Shown piece by piece: positions 52,899-62,345 of a DNA stretch of 64,000 bases. The position numbers were made by a program, and so were the translations under genes. Position 1 is the stretch's first letter, and the number at the start of each line of letters is the position of its first letter. The DNA comes from CAYNHQ01 sp964397255 (lineage in GTDB: Bacteria > Bdellovibrionota_G > JALEGL01 > DATDPG01). The stretch spans positions 1 through 64,000 of the forward strand of contig CAYNHQ010000005.1 in the NCBI GenBank assembly GCA_964397255.1, written 5' to 3'. A model generated the notes under the pieces. It saw nothing but the letters and a program-made list of their open reading frames with translations. It had not been told where the DNA came from and ran no database searches.

Positions 52899-54605
52899 AT
52901 GGAATCCTTCGATAAAATCATTGTGGGTCTTCTTGCACCTCTGACGGGGCGACCCGCCGAAGAAATGGAGCCCACGATTGAGCTACCGGCACAGCTTGAT
53001 CACGGTGACCGCGCGGTTCCCTGTTTTCGATTTGCGAAGGAACTCAAGGCGTCGCCGCAAGAAGTGGCCAATCGTTTTAAGAACGAACTTACAAATCGGG
53101 GCCTCCCTACCGAAATTGCACGGCTGGAAGCCATGGGAGGATATCTCAATTTTTTCCTCAATCGCGAAATTCTTGCCGCCGAAGTCCTGCGTGGGATTGC
53201 GGCCGCAGAAGGGCGCTACGGATTTATTCAGAAAAAAGATCCTCCCATCGCCGTGGTGGAGTTTTCAGCCCCGAACATCGCCAAACCCTTTTCCATTGGT
53301 CACCTACGCTCCACAAATATTGGCGCGGCGATCGCCCGGATTTTTGCGGCGCGAGGATGGAAGGTCATCAAAATCAACCATCTCGGTGATTGGGGAACTC
53401 AGTTTGGAAAATTAATGGCAGCCTATCGCCGTTGGGGGCACGCCGATCTTTTGACCGAGGAGCCGATCCAAAATCTCTATAAACTGTATGTCCGCTTCCA
53501 TGAAGAGGAGGTAAGCGACACGACGCTGATTGAGGAGGCGCGCGAATGGTTTGCTCGGCTGGAGCGGGGGGATGAAGAGGCGAAAGAGCTCTGGACCTGG
53601 TTCCGCGATCTTTCACTCATCGAATTCAAAGCACTCTACAAGCGGCTGGGCGTCGAGTTCGACCATTATTGGGGGGAGAGTTTTTACACGGAACACCTGC
53701 CCGCAATTCTGGAAGAGCTCGAATCAAAGAATCTGACGAAGGTGAGTGACAACGCCACGATCATCAATTTAGAGGAATACAACCTCGGCGTTTCGGTGGT
53801 GAAGAAAAGCGATGACAGTTCTCTCTACATCACGCGCGACCTTGCGGCCGCCATCTATCGACATAAAAAGCTCCATTTTGATCGAATGATTTATGTCGTT
53901 GGAAATCCGCAGCAACTCCATTTCAAACAGCTGTTTAAAATTCTGGAGCTTTTAGGTTATACCTGGGCAGCCGACTGCGAACATGTTTCATTCGGCCATA
54001 TCTCTTTCGGCGACGAGGCCATGTCGACGCGAAAAGGGAATGTCGTTTTTCTCTCTGAAGTTCTCGATCGGGCCATGTCGATGGCGAAGAAAGTCGTGCA
54101 GGAGAAAAATCCCGATCTTGAAAATCAGGATCAAGTGGCGCAAGCCGTGGGTTTGGGCGCCATTCTTTTCGCGGATGTAAGCGCCAAACGAATCAAAGAT
54201 ATTCGATTTTCGTGGGAAGAGATGCTCTCCTTCGACGGCGAAACGGGGCCTTACCTCCAATATACATTGGTTCGAACCCTCAGCGTCCTGCGGAAATTTG
54301 ATCAACCGGTCGATCCGAAGACGTCAACTTCCTCACTGACAAGTGATGAAGAAGCAGCTGTTGTTCGCCAGCTCGCCACGTTTCCCACGGCACTTGCCCG
54401 GGCCGAAAGAGATCGCGAGCCCTTTTTACTCGCCCAATATCTGATTGGTGTGGCCAAAGTGTTCAACCGGTTCTATTCGGTTCATAGGATTTTGGAAGCG
54501 CCGGAAGAGACGAGGCGCGCCAGAATGCTTCTTGTTGCTTCCGTCGCTGACATTCTTCGGACAGGTCTATCTCTTCTCGGCATCCCGATTCTCGAAAAAA
54601 TGTAG
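52899..54605 (+). CDS. argS: Arginyl-tRNA synthetase
   Basis: Class I aminoacyl-tRNA synthetase of 568 residues. It has the N-terminal Add1-like domain, SAPNIAKPFSIGHLRST with HIGH-type SIGH, and AMSTRKGN for KMSKS. The C-terminal DALR domain binds the anticodon (YTLVRTLSVL). Essential for translation. Confidence 0.97.
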   Translation: MESFDKIIVGLLAPLTGRPAEEMEPTIELPAQLDHGDRAVPCFRFAKELKASPQEVANRFKNELTNRGLPTEIARLEAMGGYLNFFLNREILAAEVLRGIAAAEGRYGFIQKKDPPIAVVEFSAPNIAKPFSIGHLRSTNIGAAIARIFAARGWKVIKINHLGDWGTQFGKLMAAYRRWGHADLLTEEPIQNLYKLYVRFHEEEVSDTTLIEEAREWFARLERGDEEAKELWTWFRDLSLIEFKALYKRLGVEFDHYWGESFYTEHLPAILEELESKNLTKVSDNATIINLEEYNLGVSVVKKSDDSSLYITRDLAAAIYRHKKLHFDRMIYVVGNPQQLHFKQLFKILELLGYTWAADCEHVSFGHISFGDEAMSTRKGNVVFLSEVLDRAMSMAKKVVQEKNPDLENQDQVAQAVGLGAILFADVSAKRIKDIRFSWEEMLSFDGETGPYLQYTLVRTLSVLRKFDQPVDPKTSTSSLTSDEEAAVVRQLATFPTALARAERDREPFLLAQYLIGVAKVFNRFYSVHRILEAPEETRRARMLLVASVADILRTGLSLLGIPILEKM

Positions 54606-54642
54606 CTCTCCTTCTTTTCCTCCGGTATTTCGGCGGCCTTCC

Positions 54643-56547
54643 ATGGTGGTTGTGGAGAACATTTCAAAATCGTTTGGGCCGCAAATTCTTTTTGAGAAAG
54701 CCACGTTCTCCATCGACCCCTGGGCCCGCATCGGTGTCGTGGGACCGAATGGCGCGGGAAAATCGACATTCTTTCGAATGCTCGCCTCTCTGGAACCTCC
54801 CGATGGGGGAGAAATTCGTCTTCCCAAAAATTTTCGTGTGGGACTCATGCTTCAGGAATGGAATCCGCAGCCGAATGATACGGTTCTCGGGGCTGCGCTT
54901 CGAGGACATGCCGATTGGTTTTTGGCGAAAGAGCGCTTGGAAAAATTGGCCAAGGAGATGGAATCCTCTCCTACGGACGCCCGCCTGGCATCGTATCACG
55001 CGGCGGAAACGGAATTTAATGCACTGGGAGGATATCACCTGGATCGACATGCAAAGGAACTTCTAAGCGGCCTGGGGTTTAAACCTTCTGAATTTGATTC
55101 ACCGGCAAAACAACTGAGCGGTGGCTGGAGAATCCGATGCCACCTGGCGGGGCTTCTTCTGGCTGAGCCCGACCTGCTACTTCTCGATGAGCCGACAAAC
55201 CATCTGGATGTAGAAACCGTCGTTTGGTTCGAAAATTTCCTCTCGAATTACCCTCATGCCGTCATGCTGATCAGCCACGACCGAAGACTATTAGAACGAA
55301 CCTCGCGCGATATTTTGGAATTTGCCCCACCGAAGTTAACTCTTTGGCCGGGCACCCTCCGCGAATATCAGGAACAAAAAATCATTCGAATGGAGCAGCT
55401 CGAAGCCGAAATTGCGAACAAAGAAAAAGAAATCGCCCGAATGAAAGAATTCGTGGATCGATTTCGAGCCAAAGCCACCAAGGCGAGGCAGGCCCAGAAT
55501 CGTTTGAAATCCGCAGAGCATTATGAGGAAGAAGTCGCTCGTCTTCGCAACGAGATGCCGGTAATCGCGAAACGGGCCTCGCGATTTCGCTTGCAACTCC
55601 CCACCCGCCTCCCTCGTAAAGTGCTTGAAATTGAGCATGGAAAATTCGGCTATACGAAAGATCGGCCGCTATTCGAATTGGAGCGAGCCATTATCGAAGG
55701 GGGTAAGAAAATAGGAATCATTGGTGTCAACGGCGTCGGAAAGTCCACCTTTCTTAAATGCTGTGCAGGAGAGCTTCCTCTTCTTTCCGGAAAGCTGAAT
55801 CGTTCGGAATCAGTTTCTCTGGGCTACTTCGCCCAGCACCGAATGGAACAACTCCCTACCGGATTTATGGCACTCGAATTTCTGTATGGAGGGGCCAGCG
55901 GGATTTCGATGGAGCAAGTCCGGGCTGTGGCCGGAAGTTTGGGCCTGGGCGCCAATGACATGGAAAAGCCTCTTTCAGTTCTTTCGGGAGGTGAAAAAGC
56001 ACGCGTCAGTCTCACACAAATTCTTTTGCGTCGGCCGGGGCTTCTTCTTCTGGATGAACCGACCAACCATCTCGACCTCGAAGCCTGCGATGCCCTTGTG
56101 AGGGGGCTGGCGGATTATGAAGGTACAGTAATGGTGGTCTCGCATGATCGTGATTTTCTCGATTCGTTGGTCGAATACATTCTTGAAATCACTCCTGGTC
56201 GGGCGCTTCTGCATCACGGAAATTACTCCGAATGGTTTGAACGTTTCACAAAAAAAAGCGGCATACCTGTTCAGACGAAACCAAAGGAAAAGAAAAATGA
56301 TGGAAACGAATCACGTAAGCAGCGCAGCGCAGAAACCAGGAAAGAAAAAAAGAAACTTGGGGAAATGGAGGCTGACTTGGAAAACTGTCGGACGCAGCTT
56401 AAGGCTCTCGATGAAAAGCTCTGTCTTCCACAGAGCCCGAAAGATCCTCAATTTGCCACCTGGCTTAAAGAGAGGCGCGATCTCGCCGATCGGATTGAGC
56501 GCCTGGAGGCCCGCTGGCTCGCCGCCGCTGAAAAGCTCGAATCGTGA
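54643..56547 (+). CDS. ABC-F family ATPase
   Basis: Two tandem ABC domains without membrane helices, 634 residues. Walker A boxes are GPNGAGKST and GVNGVGKST; signatures are LSGGWRIR and LSGGEKAR; Walker B boxes are DLLLLDEPTNHLD and LLLLDEPTNHLD. The ~80-residue coiled-coil linker between domains and a C-terminal coiled coil (rich in Lys/Glu) match the Uup/YheS group that acts on ribosomes. ATG 54643 is the family-typical start. Confidence 0.93.
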   Translation: MVVVENISKSFGPQILFEKATFSIDPWARIGVVGPNGAGKSTFFRMLASLEPPDGGEIRLPKNFRVGLMLQEWNPQPNDTVLGAALRGHADWFLAKERLEKLAKEMESSPTDARLASYHAAETEFNALGGYHLDRHAKELLSGLGFKPSEFDSPAKQLSGGWRIRCHLAGLLLAEPDLLLLDEPTNHLDVETVVWFENFLSNYPHAVMLISHDRRLLERTSRDILEFAPPKLTLWPGTLREYQEQKIIRMEQLEAEIANKEKEIARMKEFVDRFRAKATKARQAQNRLKSAEHYEEEVARLRNEMPVIAKRASRFRLQLPTRLPRKVLEIEHGKFGYTKDRPLFELERAIIEGGKKIGIIGVNGVGKSTFLKCCAGELPLLSGKLNRSESVSLGYFAQHRMEQLPTGFMALEFLYGGASGISMEQVRAVAGSLGLGANDMEKPLSVLSGGEKARVSLTQILLRRPGLLLLDEPTNHLDLEACDALVRGLADYEGTVMVVSHDRDFLDSLVEYILEITPGRALLHHGNYSEWFERFTKKSGIPVQTKPKEKKNDGNESRKQRSAETRKEKKKLGEMEADLENCRTQLKALDEKLCLPQSPKDPQFATWLKERRDLADRIERLEARWLAAAEKLES

Positions 56548-56550
56548 CGC

Positions 56551-57264
56551 TTACAGTTTATCGTCGCCGAATACGCAGCCAGGAGCCTCCGGGCGTTCAT
56601 GGCAGTATTGGCTGACGAATAGCAAACAAGCGGTCTCCTGGTTCGGAAGAATGATTTCAATTCGATTCAGTTCCTCATCCGTCATGGGCGGAACACTCTC
56701 GCAGTGTATTCTCCGAAAATGAATATCGAACTCGGCCGGCGCTTCCACTTCGCCGTCAATATTAAGGACCCCTTCAACCAAAGTATAATGCCGTTTGAAT
56801 CCGATAGCGTACGAATTCCACTTTTCAGGATCAACAAACTCATACGCGTTTACAATTCTTTCGTCACCGTCTAGAAATTGGATCCAGTTCCGGCCGAAAC
56901 GGTCGACATACTCCATGGGGCCATAGTCGGATTCTCCTACCCTTTCTTGCGTGTGCCACAAAATGGCAAGAGGGCGGCTTTCCAAATCCCCTTTTCGGAA
57001 TAGGAAATGCCCGTGGAAAAAATCCCGGTTTTCCCCGAGGTATTTGAATCCTTTTCCGAATTTTTGATCTACGAAGCGCTGAAGAATTCTTTGCGCTTCC
57101 GACAGGCTCACGAGTTCGGCATAGGGAAGACGTCTGTACTCAATATATTGCGGCGGAAGAAATGCGTAAGGATCAAACTCTTCTTCTTGGGCATTCCCGA
57201 TCGAAATTGAAGATAGAACAATACAAACAACCGAAAGAAGCCCCCTACTTCTTACGCCCCCCAC
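56551..57264 (-). CDS. Exported protein of unknown function
   Basis: 237 residues with a signal peptide (LLSVVCIVLSSISIGNAQ). The mature part has a DPYAFLPPQY opening and four cysteines in the C-terminal third, possibly two disulfides. No family recognised. Single leftward gene convergent with the ABC-F gene, gap three bases. Confidence 0.62.
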   Translation of the reverse strand: MGGVRSRGLLSVVCIVLSSISIGNAQEEEFDPYAFLPPQYIEYRRLPYAELVSLSEAQRILQRFVDQKFGKGFKYLGENRDFFHGHFLFRKGDLESRPLAILWHTQERVGESDYGPMEYVDRFGRNWIQFLDGDERIVNAYEFVDPEKWNSYAIGFKRHYTLVEGVLNIDGEVEAPAEFDIHFRRIHCESVPPMTDEELNRIEIILPNQETACLLFVSQYCHERPEAPGCVFGDDKL

Positions 57265-57348
57265 GCTTAATTTAGATCATGTTTTGCATAACGCGTCAAT
57301 TATAGAAAAACTGGAACGGCCTTCAGATTTGTTTTATTCGAATCCAGC

Positions 57349-59070
57349 GTGGAAAAAACATTACGAGCGTTGTTGCAGGGGGCGGTCGCGACGTTCGGAC
57401 CGAAGGCGGCCCTACGTTGGAAAGAAGAGGGACGCTGGGGAGGCCTCACCTACAGCGAACTGGGAACGACAGTCGAGGAAGTCGGCCGTGCTCTCCTAGC
57501 TCTGGGTGTTTCAGTCGGAGATCGAATCGCGATCTTTAGTCCCAATCGTTATGAATGGATGGTGGTTGATCTCGCCGTGGTATCGATCGGCGCCGTCTCC
57601 GTTCCGATTTACGCCACGAATTCCGCTGAAACCACTCGCTATATTCTCCTTCATTCCGAGGCAAAAATGATTTTTATCGGAAGCCTCGCCTGTATGACGA
57701 CGTTTTCAAAAATTCATAGTGAAGTTCCCGGCCTTCGCGTGACAATTCTCTTTGATGAACCTCCTGCAAGTCTCGATCTCAATGAGCCCATACTCTTTTC
57801 AGATTTTAAGAAAAAAAGTCAGTTGGTCATTCCAGAGGCCTTTGCCGCGCGCGCAACTAAAATTCGATCAGAAGATCTTTCCACATTGATCTATACGTCC
57901 GGCACTACAGGGGAGCCCAAAGGCGTGATGCTGAGCCATGCCAATATTGTGAGCGACGCCGAAGACACTCTAAAACCTTTTTCGGTGAATCAAGATGACA
58001 GTACGCTCTCTTTTCTACCTCTCAGCCATGCATTTGAGCGTACGGTGGGCCTTTATCTCATGCTTCATGTAGGAGCGACGATCAATATTGCGGAAGACAT
58101 TTCAAAAATTGCCGACAACCTCTTGGAGACTTCTCCAACCGTCATGATTACCGTTCCACGGCTCCTCGAAAAATTTCGGGCGAAAGTTATCGATAAAATG
58201 GAAAAACGATCCCTGGCAATCCGGCTTCTTTTTAAGTGGGCATTTGGTCCTAGCCGCCAGTTTCTTTCGCCACTATTTGAAATTCTATTTTACAAAAAAA
58301 TTAGAAACGCCATGGGGGGAAAGCTCCGTATGATCGATAGCGGAGGAGCCGCTCTCTCACCCGACGTGGCCAATTTTTTCCAGACGGTCGGAATTCCCGT
58401 GATTCAGGGGTATGGGTTAACGGAAACCTCTCCGGTTGCTTCCGCGAACATTCTTTCGAAAAACAAAATTGGAACCGTGGGACCGGCGATACCCGAAGTC
58501 GAGATTCGAATCGCGTCGGATGGCGAAGTTTTGATTCGAGGGCCGAATGTCATGATGGGCTACTACAAAAATCCCGAAGCGACGAGGGAAGCCATCGATC
58601 AAGAAGGATGGTTTCATACCGGCGACATCGGCGAGTTGGATGCTGACAGGTATTTAAAAATTACGGATCGAAAAAAAGAACTGATTGTGACCTCCGGCGG
58701 AAAGAAAGTCGCTCCGCAGCCGATGGAAAATGAGCTCAAGCTCGACCCGTTAATTGAGCAAATTTGTATTTTGGGTGACGGAAAAAATTACCTTGCCGCA
58801 CTCATTGTCCCAAACTTCGCGACACTGGAATCAAAAGTGAAAGGCCTTAGCCGAGATCAGATTCTAAATAATCCCACGATCAAGCAGCTTTACGACGAAG
58901 CAATTAAAAAATTTAATGAAAAATACGCCCGCTATGAGTCGATCAAACGATTTAAACTACTACCCAATGATTGGACAATTGAAGGAGGTGAAATCACCCC
59001 TACCCTCAAGCTCCGCCGCCGTATCATTCAGAAAAAATACGCAAGCGAAATTCAAAGTCTTTTCAGTTAA
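57349..59070 (+). CDS. Long-chain acyl-CoA synthetase
   Basis: AMP-forming ligase, 573 residues, activating fatty acids to acyl-CoA. The A3 motif YTSGTTGEPKGV is near residue 185, GYGLTETSP near 355, and the hinge D-R-K-K-E-L near 443, placing it in the FadD15-like branch. Start is GTG 57349 without clear Shine-Dalgarno. Followed by an SDR gene 20 bases downstream. Confidence 0.92.
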   Translation: MEKTLRALLQGAVATFGPKAALRWKEEGRWGGLTYSELGTTVEEVGRALLALGVSVGDRIAIFSPNRYEWMVVDLAVVSIGAVSVPIYATNSAETTRYILLHSEAKMIFIGSLACMTTFSKIHSEVPGLRVTILFDEPPASLDLNEPILFSDFKKKSQLVIPEAFAARATKIRSEDLSTLIYTSGTTGEPKGVMLSHANIVSDAEDTLKPFSVNQDDSTLSFLPLSHAFERTVGLYLMLHVGATINIAEDISKIADNLLETSPTVMITVPRLLEKFRAKVIDKMEKRSLAIRLLFKWAFGPSRQFLSPLFEILFYKKIRNAMGGKLRMIDSGGAALSPDVANFFQTVGIPVIQGYGLTETSPVASANILSKNKIGTVGPAIPEVEIRIASDGEVLIRGPNVMMGYYKNPEATREAIDQEGWFHTGDIGELDADRYLKITDRKKELIVTSGGKKVAPQPMENELKLDPLIEQICILGDGKNYLAALIVPNFATLESKVKGLSRDQILNNPTIKQLYDEAIKKFNEKYARYESIKRFKLLPNDWTIEGGEITPTLKLRRRIIQKKYASEIQSLFS

Positions 59071-59090
59071 ATCAGAGTAGAAGCACGGCC

Positions 59091-59849
59091 ATGAAAGGCG
59101 CGCGCCATATTATTGTAACTGGGGGGTCTTCAGGCATTGGAGTCGCCATTATTGCGCGGTTGATCCAGCAGCCGGAAACGATGGTTTATAATTTGGATCT
59201 TCAGCCCGAAACTTCGAATTCTTCGAAATCGAAAGTCTTTATTCAATGTGACATTTCAAAACGTGAATCACTACACACGGCTATAAGAAATGTTCTTGAA
59301 CTTTCTTCCGGAATGGTTTCGGGGCTTGTAGCGAATGCGGGTATCTATCGTGCCGCGAATTTGGAAAGCACAACTCCCGAGGACCTCGAGCTTCTTATTG
59401 ATACGAATATCAAGGGAACCTTTTGGACACTTCAGGAAGTGATTCCTGTCATGCGCTCGAACCAAAAAGGGTCGATCGTGATTATGGGGTCTGATCAATC
59501 CCTCATCGGTAAAGGAAGAAGTGCCGCTTACGGTCTTACCAAAGGTGCCGTCGCCCAGCTTACGAAAAGCACGGCGGTGGAATATGCCCCGTACAACGTT
59601 CGTGTGAATTGCGTTTGCCCGGGTGCGACAGAAACTCCCTTATATCGAACGGCGATTGAAGCAAGAGCCAAGAAGGAAGGTTCAAAACGATCGGAAGATC
59701 TTCATCAAAAAATTGAATTCACATTTCCTATGGGAAGAATTGGAACTGCCGATGAAGTGGCTGCTGTTGTAGAATTTCTTCTCTCCGACGCGGCATCTTT
59801 TGTCACCGGATCCATCGTTCCCGTCGACGGCGGTTGGACCGCGCAATAA
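59091..59849 (+). CDS. SDR family oxidoreductase
   Basis: Classical short-chain dehydrogenase of 252 residues: cofactor motif T-G-G-S-S-G-I-G, N-A-G, catalytic S (MGSDQS) and Y-G-L-T-K, with the C-terminal PVDGGW. Many relatives are 3-oxoacyl-ACP reductases. Substrate unknown. Downstream of the acyl-CoA synthetase, so a lipid role is plausible. Confidence 0.93.
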   Translation: MKGARHIIVTGGSSGIGVAIIARLIQQPETMVYNLDLQPETSNSSKSKVFIQCDISKRESLHTAIRNVLELSSGMVSGLVANAGIYRAANLESTTPEDLELLIDTNIKGTFWTLQEVIPVMRSNQKGSIVIMGSDQSLIGKGRSAAYGLTKGAVAQLTKSTAVEYAPYNVRVNCVCPGATETPLYRTAIEARAKKEGSKRSEDLHQKIEFTFPMGRIGTADEVAAVVEFLLSDAASFVTGSIVPVDGGWTAQ

Positions 59850-59856
59850 TTGTGAT

Positions 59857-59879
59857 TAGTGAGTCGTGCAGGATTTGAA
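59857..59879 (-). repeat. Partial copy of tRNA-Lys 3' end (left boundary of cassette)
   Basis: These 23 bases match 60948-60970 at 22 positions and in the same orientation. The matched part is the T-arm 3' half and acceptor 3' strand of tRNA-Lys plus three bases beyond. Homology stops there, so this is a truncated tRNA copy rather than a second tRNA. Confidence 0.75.
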
Positions 59880-59925
59880 TGAGTTTCGGCCCGCCATGCA
59901 GAAAAGTAAGTAGCTTAGGCTAAAA

Positions 59926-59962
59926 CTGACACAAAAACTGTCAATGAACCCCTCCTGACAGT
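59926..59962. promoter_or_regulatory. Inverted repeats upstream of sigma54 promoter
   Basis: TGACA-N7-TGTCA (59927-59943) and a 7-bp hairpin ACTGTCA/TGACAGT (59937-59943 with 59956-59962) share the middle copy. The first is centred ~74 bases upstream of the predicted start point, a distance fitting an activator-binding site. The hairpin with the following TTTTT could also be a weak terminator of the preceding gene. Confidence 0.4.
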
Positions 59963-59982
59963 CTTTTTATGCTCCCCTAACT

Positions 59983-59998
59983 TGGCACGGGGGTTGCT
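59983..59998 (+). promoter_or_regulatory. Sigma54 promoter, perfect consensus
   Basis: TGGCACG-GGGG-TTGCT matches the sigma54 consensus TGGCACG-N4-TTGCW at every fixed position, with GG (59984-59985) and GC (59996-59997) ten bases apart. Predicted start is near 60009, two bases before the ATG at 60011. Confidence 0.85.
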
Positions 59999-60010
59999 CT
60001 ATTACCGGGC

Positions 60011-60505
60011 ATGAAGATAACGCAACAAATCCTGACAACGAGCCTCGTGGCGGCCATCATCTGTATTAGCTCAGTTACGTTTGCCGGCGAGACGGCTCTA
60101 AAATCAAAATCAGAGGGGCTAGCGTGGGTGCTGGCCCTTGATCCAATCCCCGGCGATGCGCTTTTTTATGCGGGCAAGCCCATTCAAGGAACTACAAGTT
60201 TTCTGTTAGGAACCGCGTTCGCGGTTCCTTTCTATTTTTTGGTTGCGTATACAGTCACCGGCGGCCCCGAAGATTGCAAGAAGTCTGGAGACGAGTGGTG
60301 TCTTCACGACCCGACAGATTTATTGCTGATGACCGGAATCCCGTATTTTGCGACCTTGGTCTGGGATGGCATTGGTGGCATGTATGGCGTAAAGAAACAG
60401 AACGCTGAAATCGAGAAGAAAAAACATTCCTTCTTAACCACCTTTCAACCAACACTAGCCGTGACATCGAACGGCACATTTGTAGGCGGGCAGTTTAGAT
60501 TTTAA
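60011..60505 (+). CDS. Exported membrane-associated protein of unknown function
   Basis: 164 residues with a signal peptide (LVAAIICISSVTFAG). Two hydrophobic segments follow (about 60-80 and 105-125); the region LALDPIPGDALFYAGKPIQGT resembles DUF5683/TM2-like proteins that start with a W/F-P-G-x-G-x-x-Y-x-G pattern. The end, F-V-G-G-Q-F-R-F, is like an outer-membrane C-terminus. Lies inside the tRNA-Lys cassette behind the sigma54 promoter. Confidence 0.65.
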   Translation: MKITQQILTTSLVAAIICISSVTFAGETALKSKSEGLAWVLALDPIPGDALFYAGKPIQGTTSFLLGTAFAVPFYFLVAYTVTGGPEDCKKSGDEWCLHDPTDLLLMTGIPYFATLVWDGIGGMYGVKKQNAEIEKKKHSFLTTFQPTLAVTSNGTFVGGQFRF

Positions 60506-60519
60506 CGGAGGGGCGACCG

Positions 60520-60903
60520 ATGAGGAAAGCTATAATATATCTCCTTCTGATCACTCAAATAATGACGAGTGGCTGCTACAAACATGTCGAAATACCACGT
60601 GCGGAGGTAAGAAATGGCGCTCTATTTACGCCGAAAGAGACCGAGACCTTCGTCGTAGTCAGAAATACCGGAAGAGATGAATTTCACTCCGTGGAAATCG
60701 CCAACGATCATGTGATCGGTCAACTTACCAACGTGAAAGGTGTTGAAGAAAAATCGATTCCCCTGGCAAACGTCACGAGAATTGAGAAAACAACATTCAG
60801 CAGCGGAAGAACAATCGCTTTGATCGCGGTGAGCGTAGTTGCCATCGCGGCGATTGTGTTTGGTGTAGCCATAGGAAACTCCTGCCGAGACGACTGCCCA
60901 TAA
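60520..60903 (+). CDS. Small lipoprotein with C-terminal membrane segment
   Basis: 127 residues. The signal peptide ends in I-M-T-S-G-C. A beta-rich part (FVVVRNTGRDEFHSVEIANDHVIGQL) precedes a hydrophobic helix (IALIAVSVVAIAAIVFGVAI) and a short C-R-D-D-C-P tail. GGAGGGG precedes the ATG. Same transcript as the previous gene. Function unknown. Confidence 0.68.
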   Translation: MRKAIIYLLLITQIMTSGCYKHVEIPRAEVRNGALFTPKETETFVVVRNTGRDEFHSVEIANDHVIGQLTNVKGVEEKSIPLANVTRIEKTTFSSGRTIALIAVSVVAIAAIVFGVAIGNSCRDDCP

Positions 60904-60950
60904 GAGCCTTGATGATTTCAACAGTGATTCAAGTGTTGGGAGCAATATAG

Positions 60951-61023
<73 letters not shown>

Positions 61024-61079
61024 ACGGGTCGATATCGATAAGCCGGGCGATGTAACATTCCCGTAGCTGAAACGCAATC

Positions 61080-61108
61080 TCACCACATTCCTGAGCGGAT
61101 ATTGTCGT
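61080..61108 (-). repeat. Copy of the 3' end of the aldo-keto reductase gene
   Basis: Twenty-six of 29 bases match 62346-62374 in the same orientation. Read in the reductase frame this copy encodes D-N-I-R-S-G-M-W-stop; the real gene encodes D-D-I-R-S-G-M-W-stop. It bounds, with the gene's own end, a ~1.27-kb segment holding the DUF4143 ATPase gene. Confidence 0.7.
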
Positions 61109-61134
61109 TCCAGGCGGGGTAAGTTGAACCACAA

Positions 61135-62271
61135 TCATTTCGGCAAAGGCATGGCAGCTAACCACTCCGCAGCGCGGCGCACCTCAATTTTACCGGGATA
61201 GGTGGTCTCACGCTTTAGGTCCTTCACCAACTGAACTTTGGGAATGCCTTCCATTTTCTTATGAAGCAGATGGAAATGGCGGCTGGGCGAAGGATCCGCA
61301 TGTTTGGCTTCGAGAGCAATCATCGGTTCATTGTCGCGCACCAATAAGAAATCGATTTCATTCCCTGCTCGCGTGCGAATATAATGAAGATTCCACGTTT
61401 CTCCTCTCGTATCCTCACGGAAATGAATTTCCTTAAGCAGAGCGCATGCAATTAAATTTTCTAATTTTATGCCCGCATCACCCGAAACCTGGCCCGTATC
61501 GTAAAAATAATATTTGGGGGCCTTTTTAAGAGACCGGGTGATATTGCGATGGAAGGGCGTTATTTTGAAAACGACGTATAAGTTTTCAAGAATTCCCAAC
61601 CATCGCTTTACCGTTTTATCGTCGCAGTCGAGATCATTGGCGAGGGAAGCATAGGAAATCGGGCTTGCCACACGTTTTCGCAGCAATTGAATCAACGTTT
61701 CGATTTTCATGATTTCCTGAACTCGTTCGACATTCATCAGATCCTGTTTGAGAATGATGTCTTGGTGCGTTTTCTTCCAGCGGCCGTAAAATTCGGGGTT
61801 CTCTTCTAAATAGGGTTCGGGAAATCCACCTACCGTCAAAAGCCGTTCCATCGATTTTGAAAGGTCGGCAGGTTTGAGTTCCAGAGCAATCTCTTTTAGA
61901 TCGAGTGGGTGAAGCCGGAAGGAGAAAAAGCGGCCAGCCAGCGAGTCCCCAACTTTCTTGTAGGCGTCGAGTTGTGCGCTTCCGGTGACAAGAATTTTGG
62001 GGCCCTGCTCTTCAGAGTCATAGAGGCCTTTAAGCCATTGTTTCCACTTCGGCTTCTTGTGTAGTTCATCCAATATCAGAAGGGGTTTCGCGCGGTCCCA
62101 TGATTTGTCTTTGATTAGAATTCGGTGTTCTTCGTCGTCAAAGTTGAGGTAATCGTAGGTGGGGTGGAGAGACTTGGCGAGGACGGTCTTTCCCGACTGA
62201 CGGGGACCCATCAGAAGGACAATTTTCTTTTCTAGATCGCGAGAAATGTAGGGAGAAAGAAGCCGTTTCAT
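61135..62271 (-). CDS. ATP-binding protein, AAA (DUF4143 family)
   Basis: 378 residues: Walker A GPRQSGKTVL near residue 22, Walker B LLILDELHKK near 65, a G-S-A-Q sensor-like segment, a winged-helix region (ISYASLANDLDCDDKTVKRWL) and the C-terminal DUF4143 nuclease-like fold with N-E-I-D-F-L-L and E-A-K-H, a PD-(D/E)xK pattern. These genes are common accessory genes with unclear function. Upstream tandem repeats with TTGACA boxes lie immediately before its ATG. Confidence 0.88.
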   Translation of the reverse strand: MKRLLSPYISRDLEKKIVLLMGPRQSGKTVLAKSLHPTYDYLNFDDEEHRILIKDKSWDRAKPLLILDELHKKPKWKQWLKGLYDSEEQGPKILVTGSAQLDAYKKVGDSLAGRFFSFRLHPLDLKEIALELKPADLSKSMERLLTVGGFPEPYLEENPEFYGRWKKTHQDIILKQDLMNVERVQEIMKIETLIQLLRKRVASPISYASLANDLDCDDKTVKRWLGILENLYVVFKITPFHRNITRSLKKAPKYYFYDTGQVSGDAGIKLENLIACALLKEIHFREDTRGETWNLHYIRTRAGNEIDFLLVRDNEPMIALEAKHADPSPSRHFHLLHKKMEGIPKVQLVKDLKRETTYPGKIEVRRAAEWLAAMPLPK

Positions 62272-62293
62272 AATGACAAAATCGGCGCGTATT

Positions 62294-62344
62294 CCGGATT
62301 TGTCAAGACAATATCGGAATAGATGCCGGATTTGTCAAAACAAT
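62294..62344 (-). repeat. Tandem 32-bp repeats upstream of DUF4143 gene
   Basis: Two copies of a 19-base block (62294-62312 and 62326-62344; 18 of 19 identical; period 32), each reading ATTGT-TTGACAAATCCGG-like on the minus strand. A partial third block lies next to the ATG. Each contains a TTGACA -35-like hexamer and may be an operator. Confidence 0.7.
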
Positions 62345-62345
62345 T

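Noticed and set aside
59937..59972. Rho-independent terminator after the SDR gene
   Set aside because: Stem has only three G-C pairs and a 12-base loop; the repeats fit activator sites of the sigma54 promoter equally well, so it is listed as regulatory.
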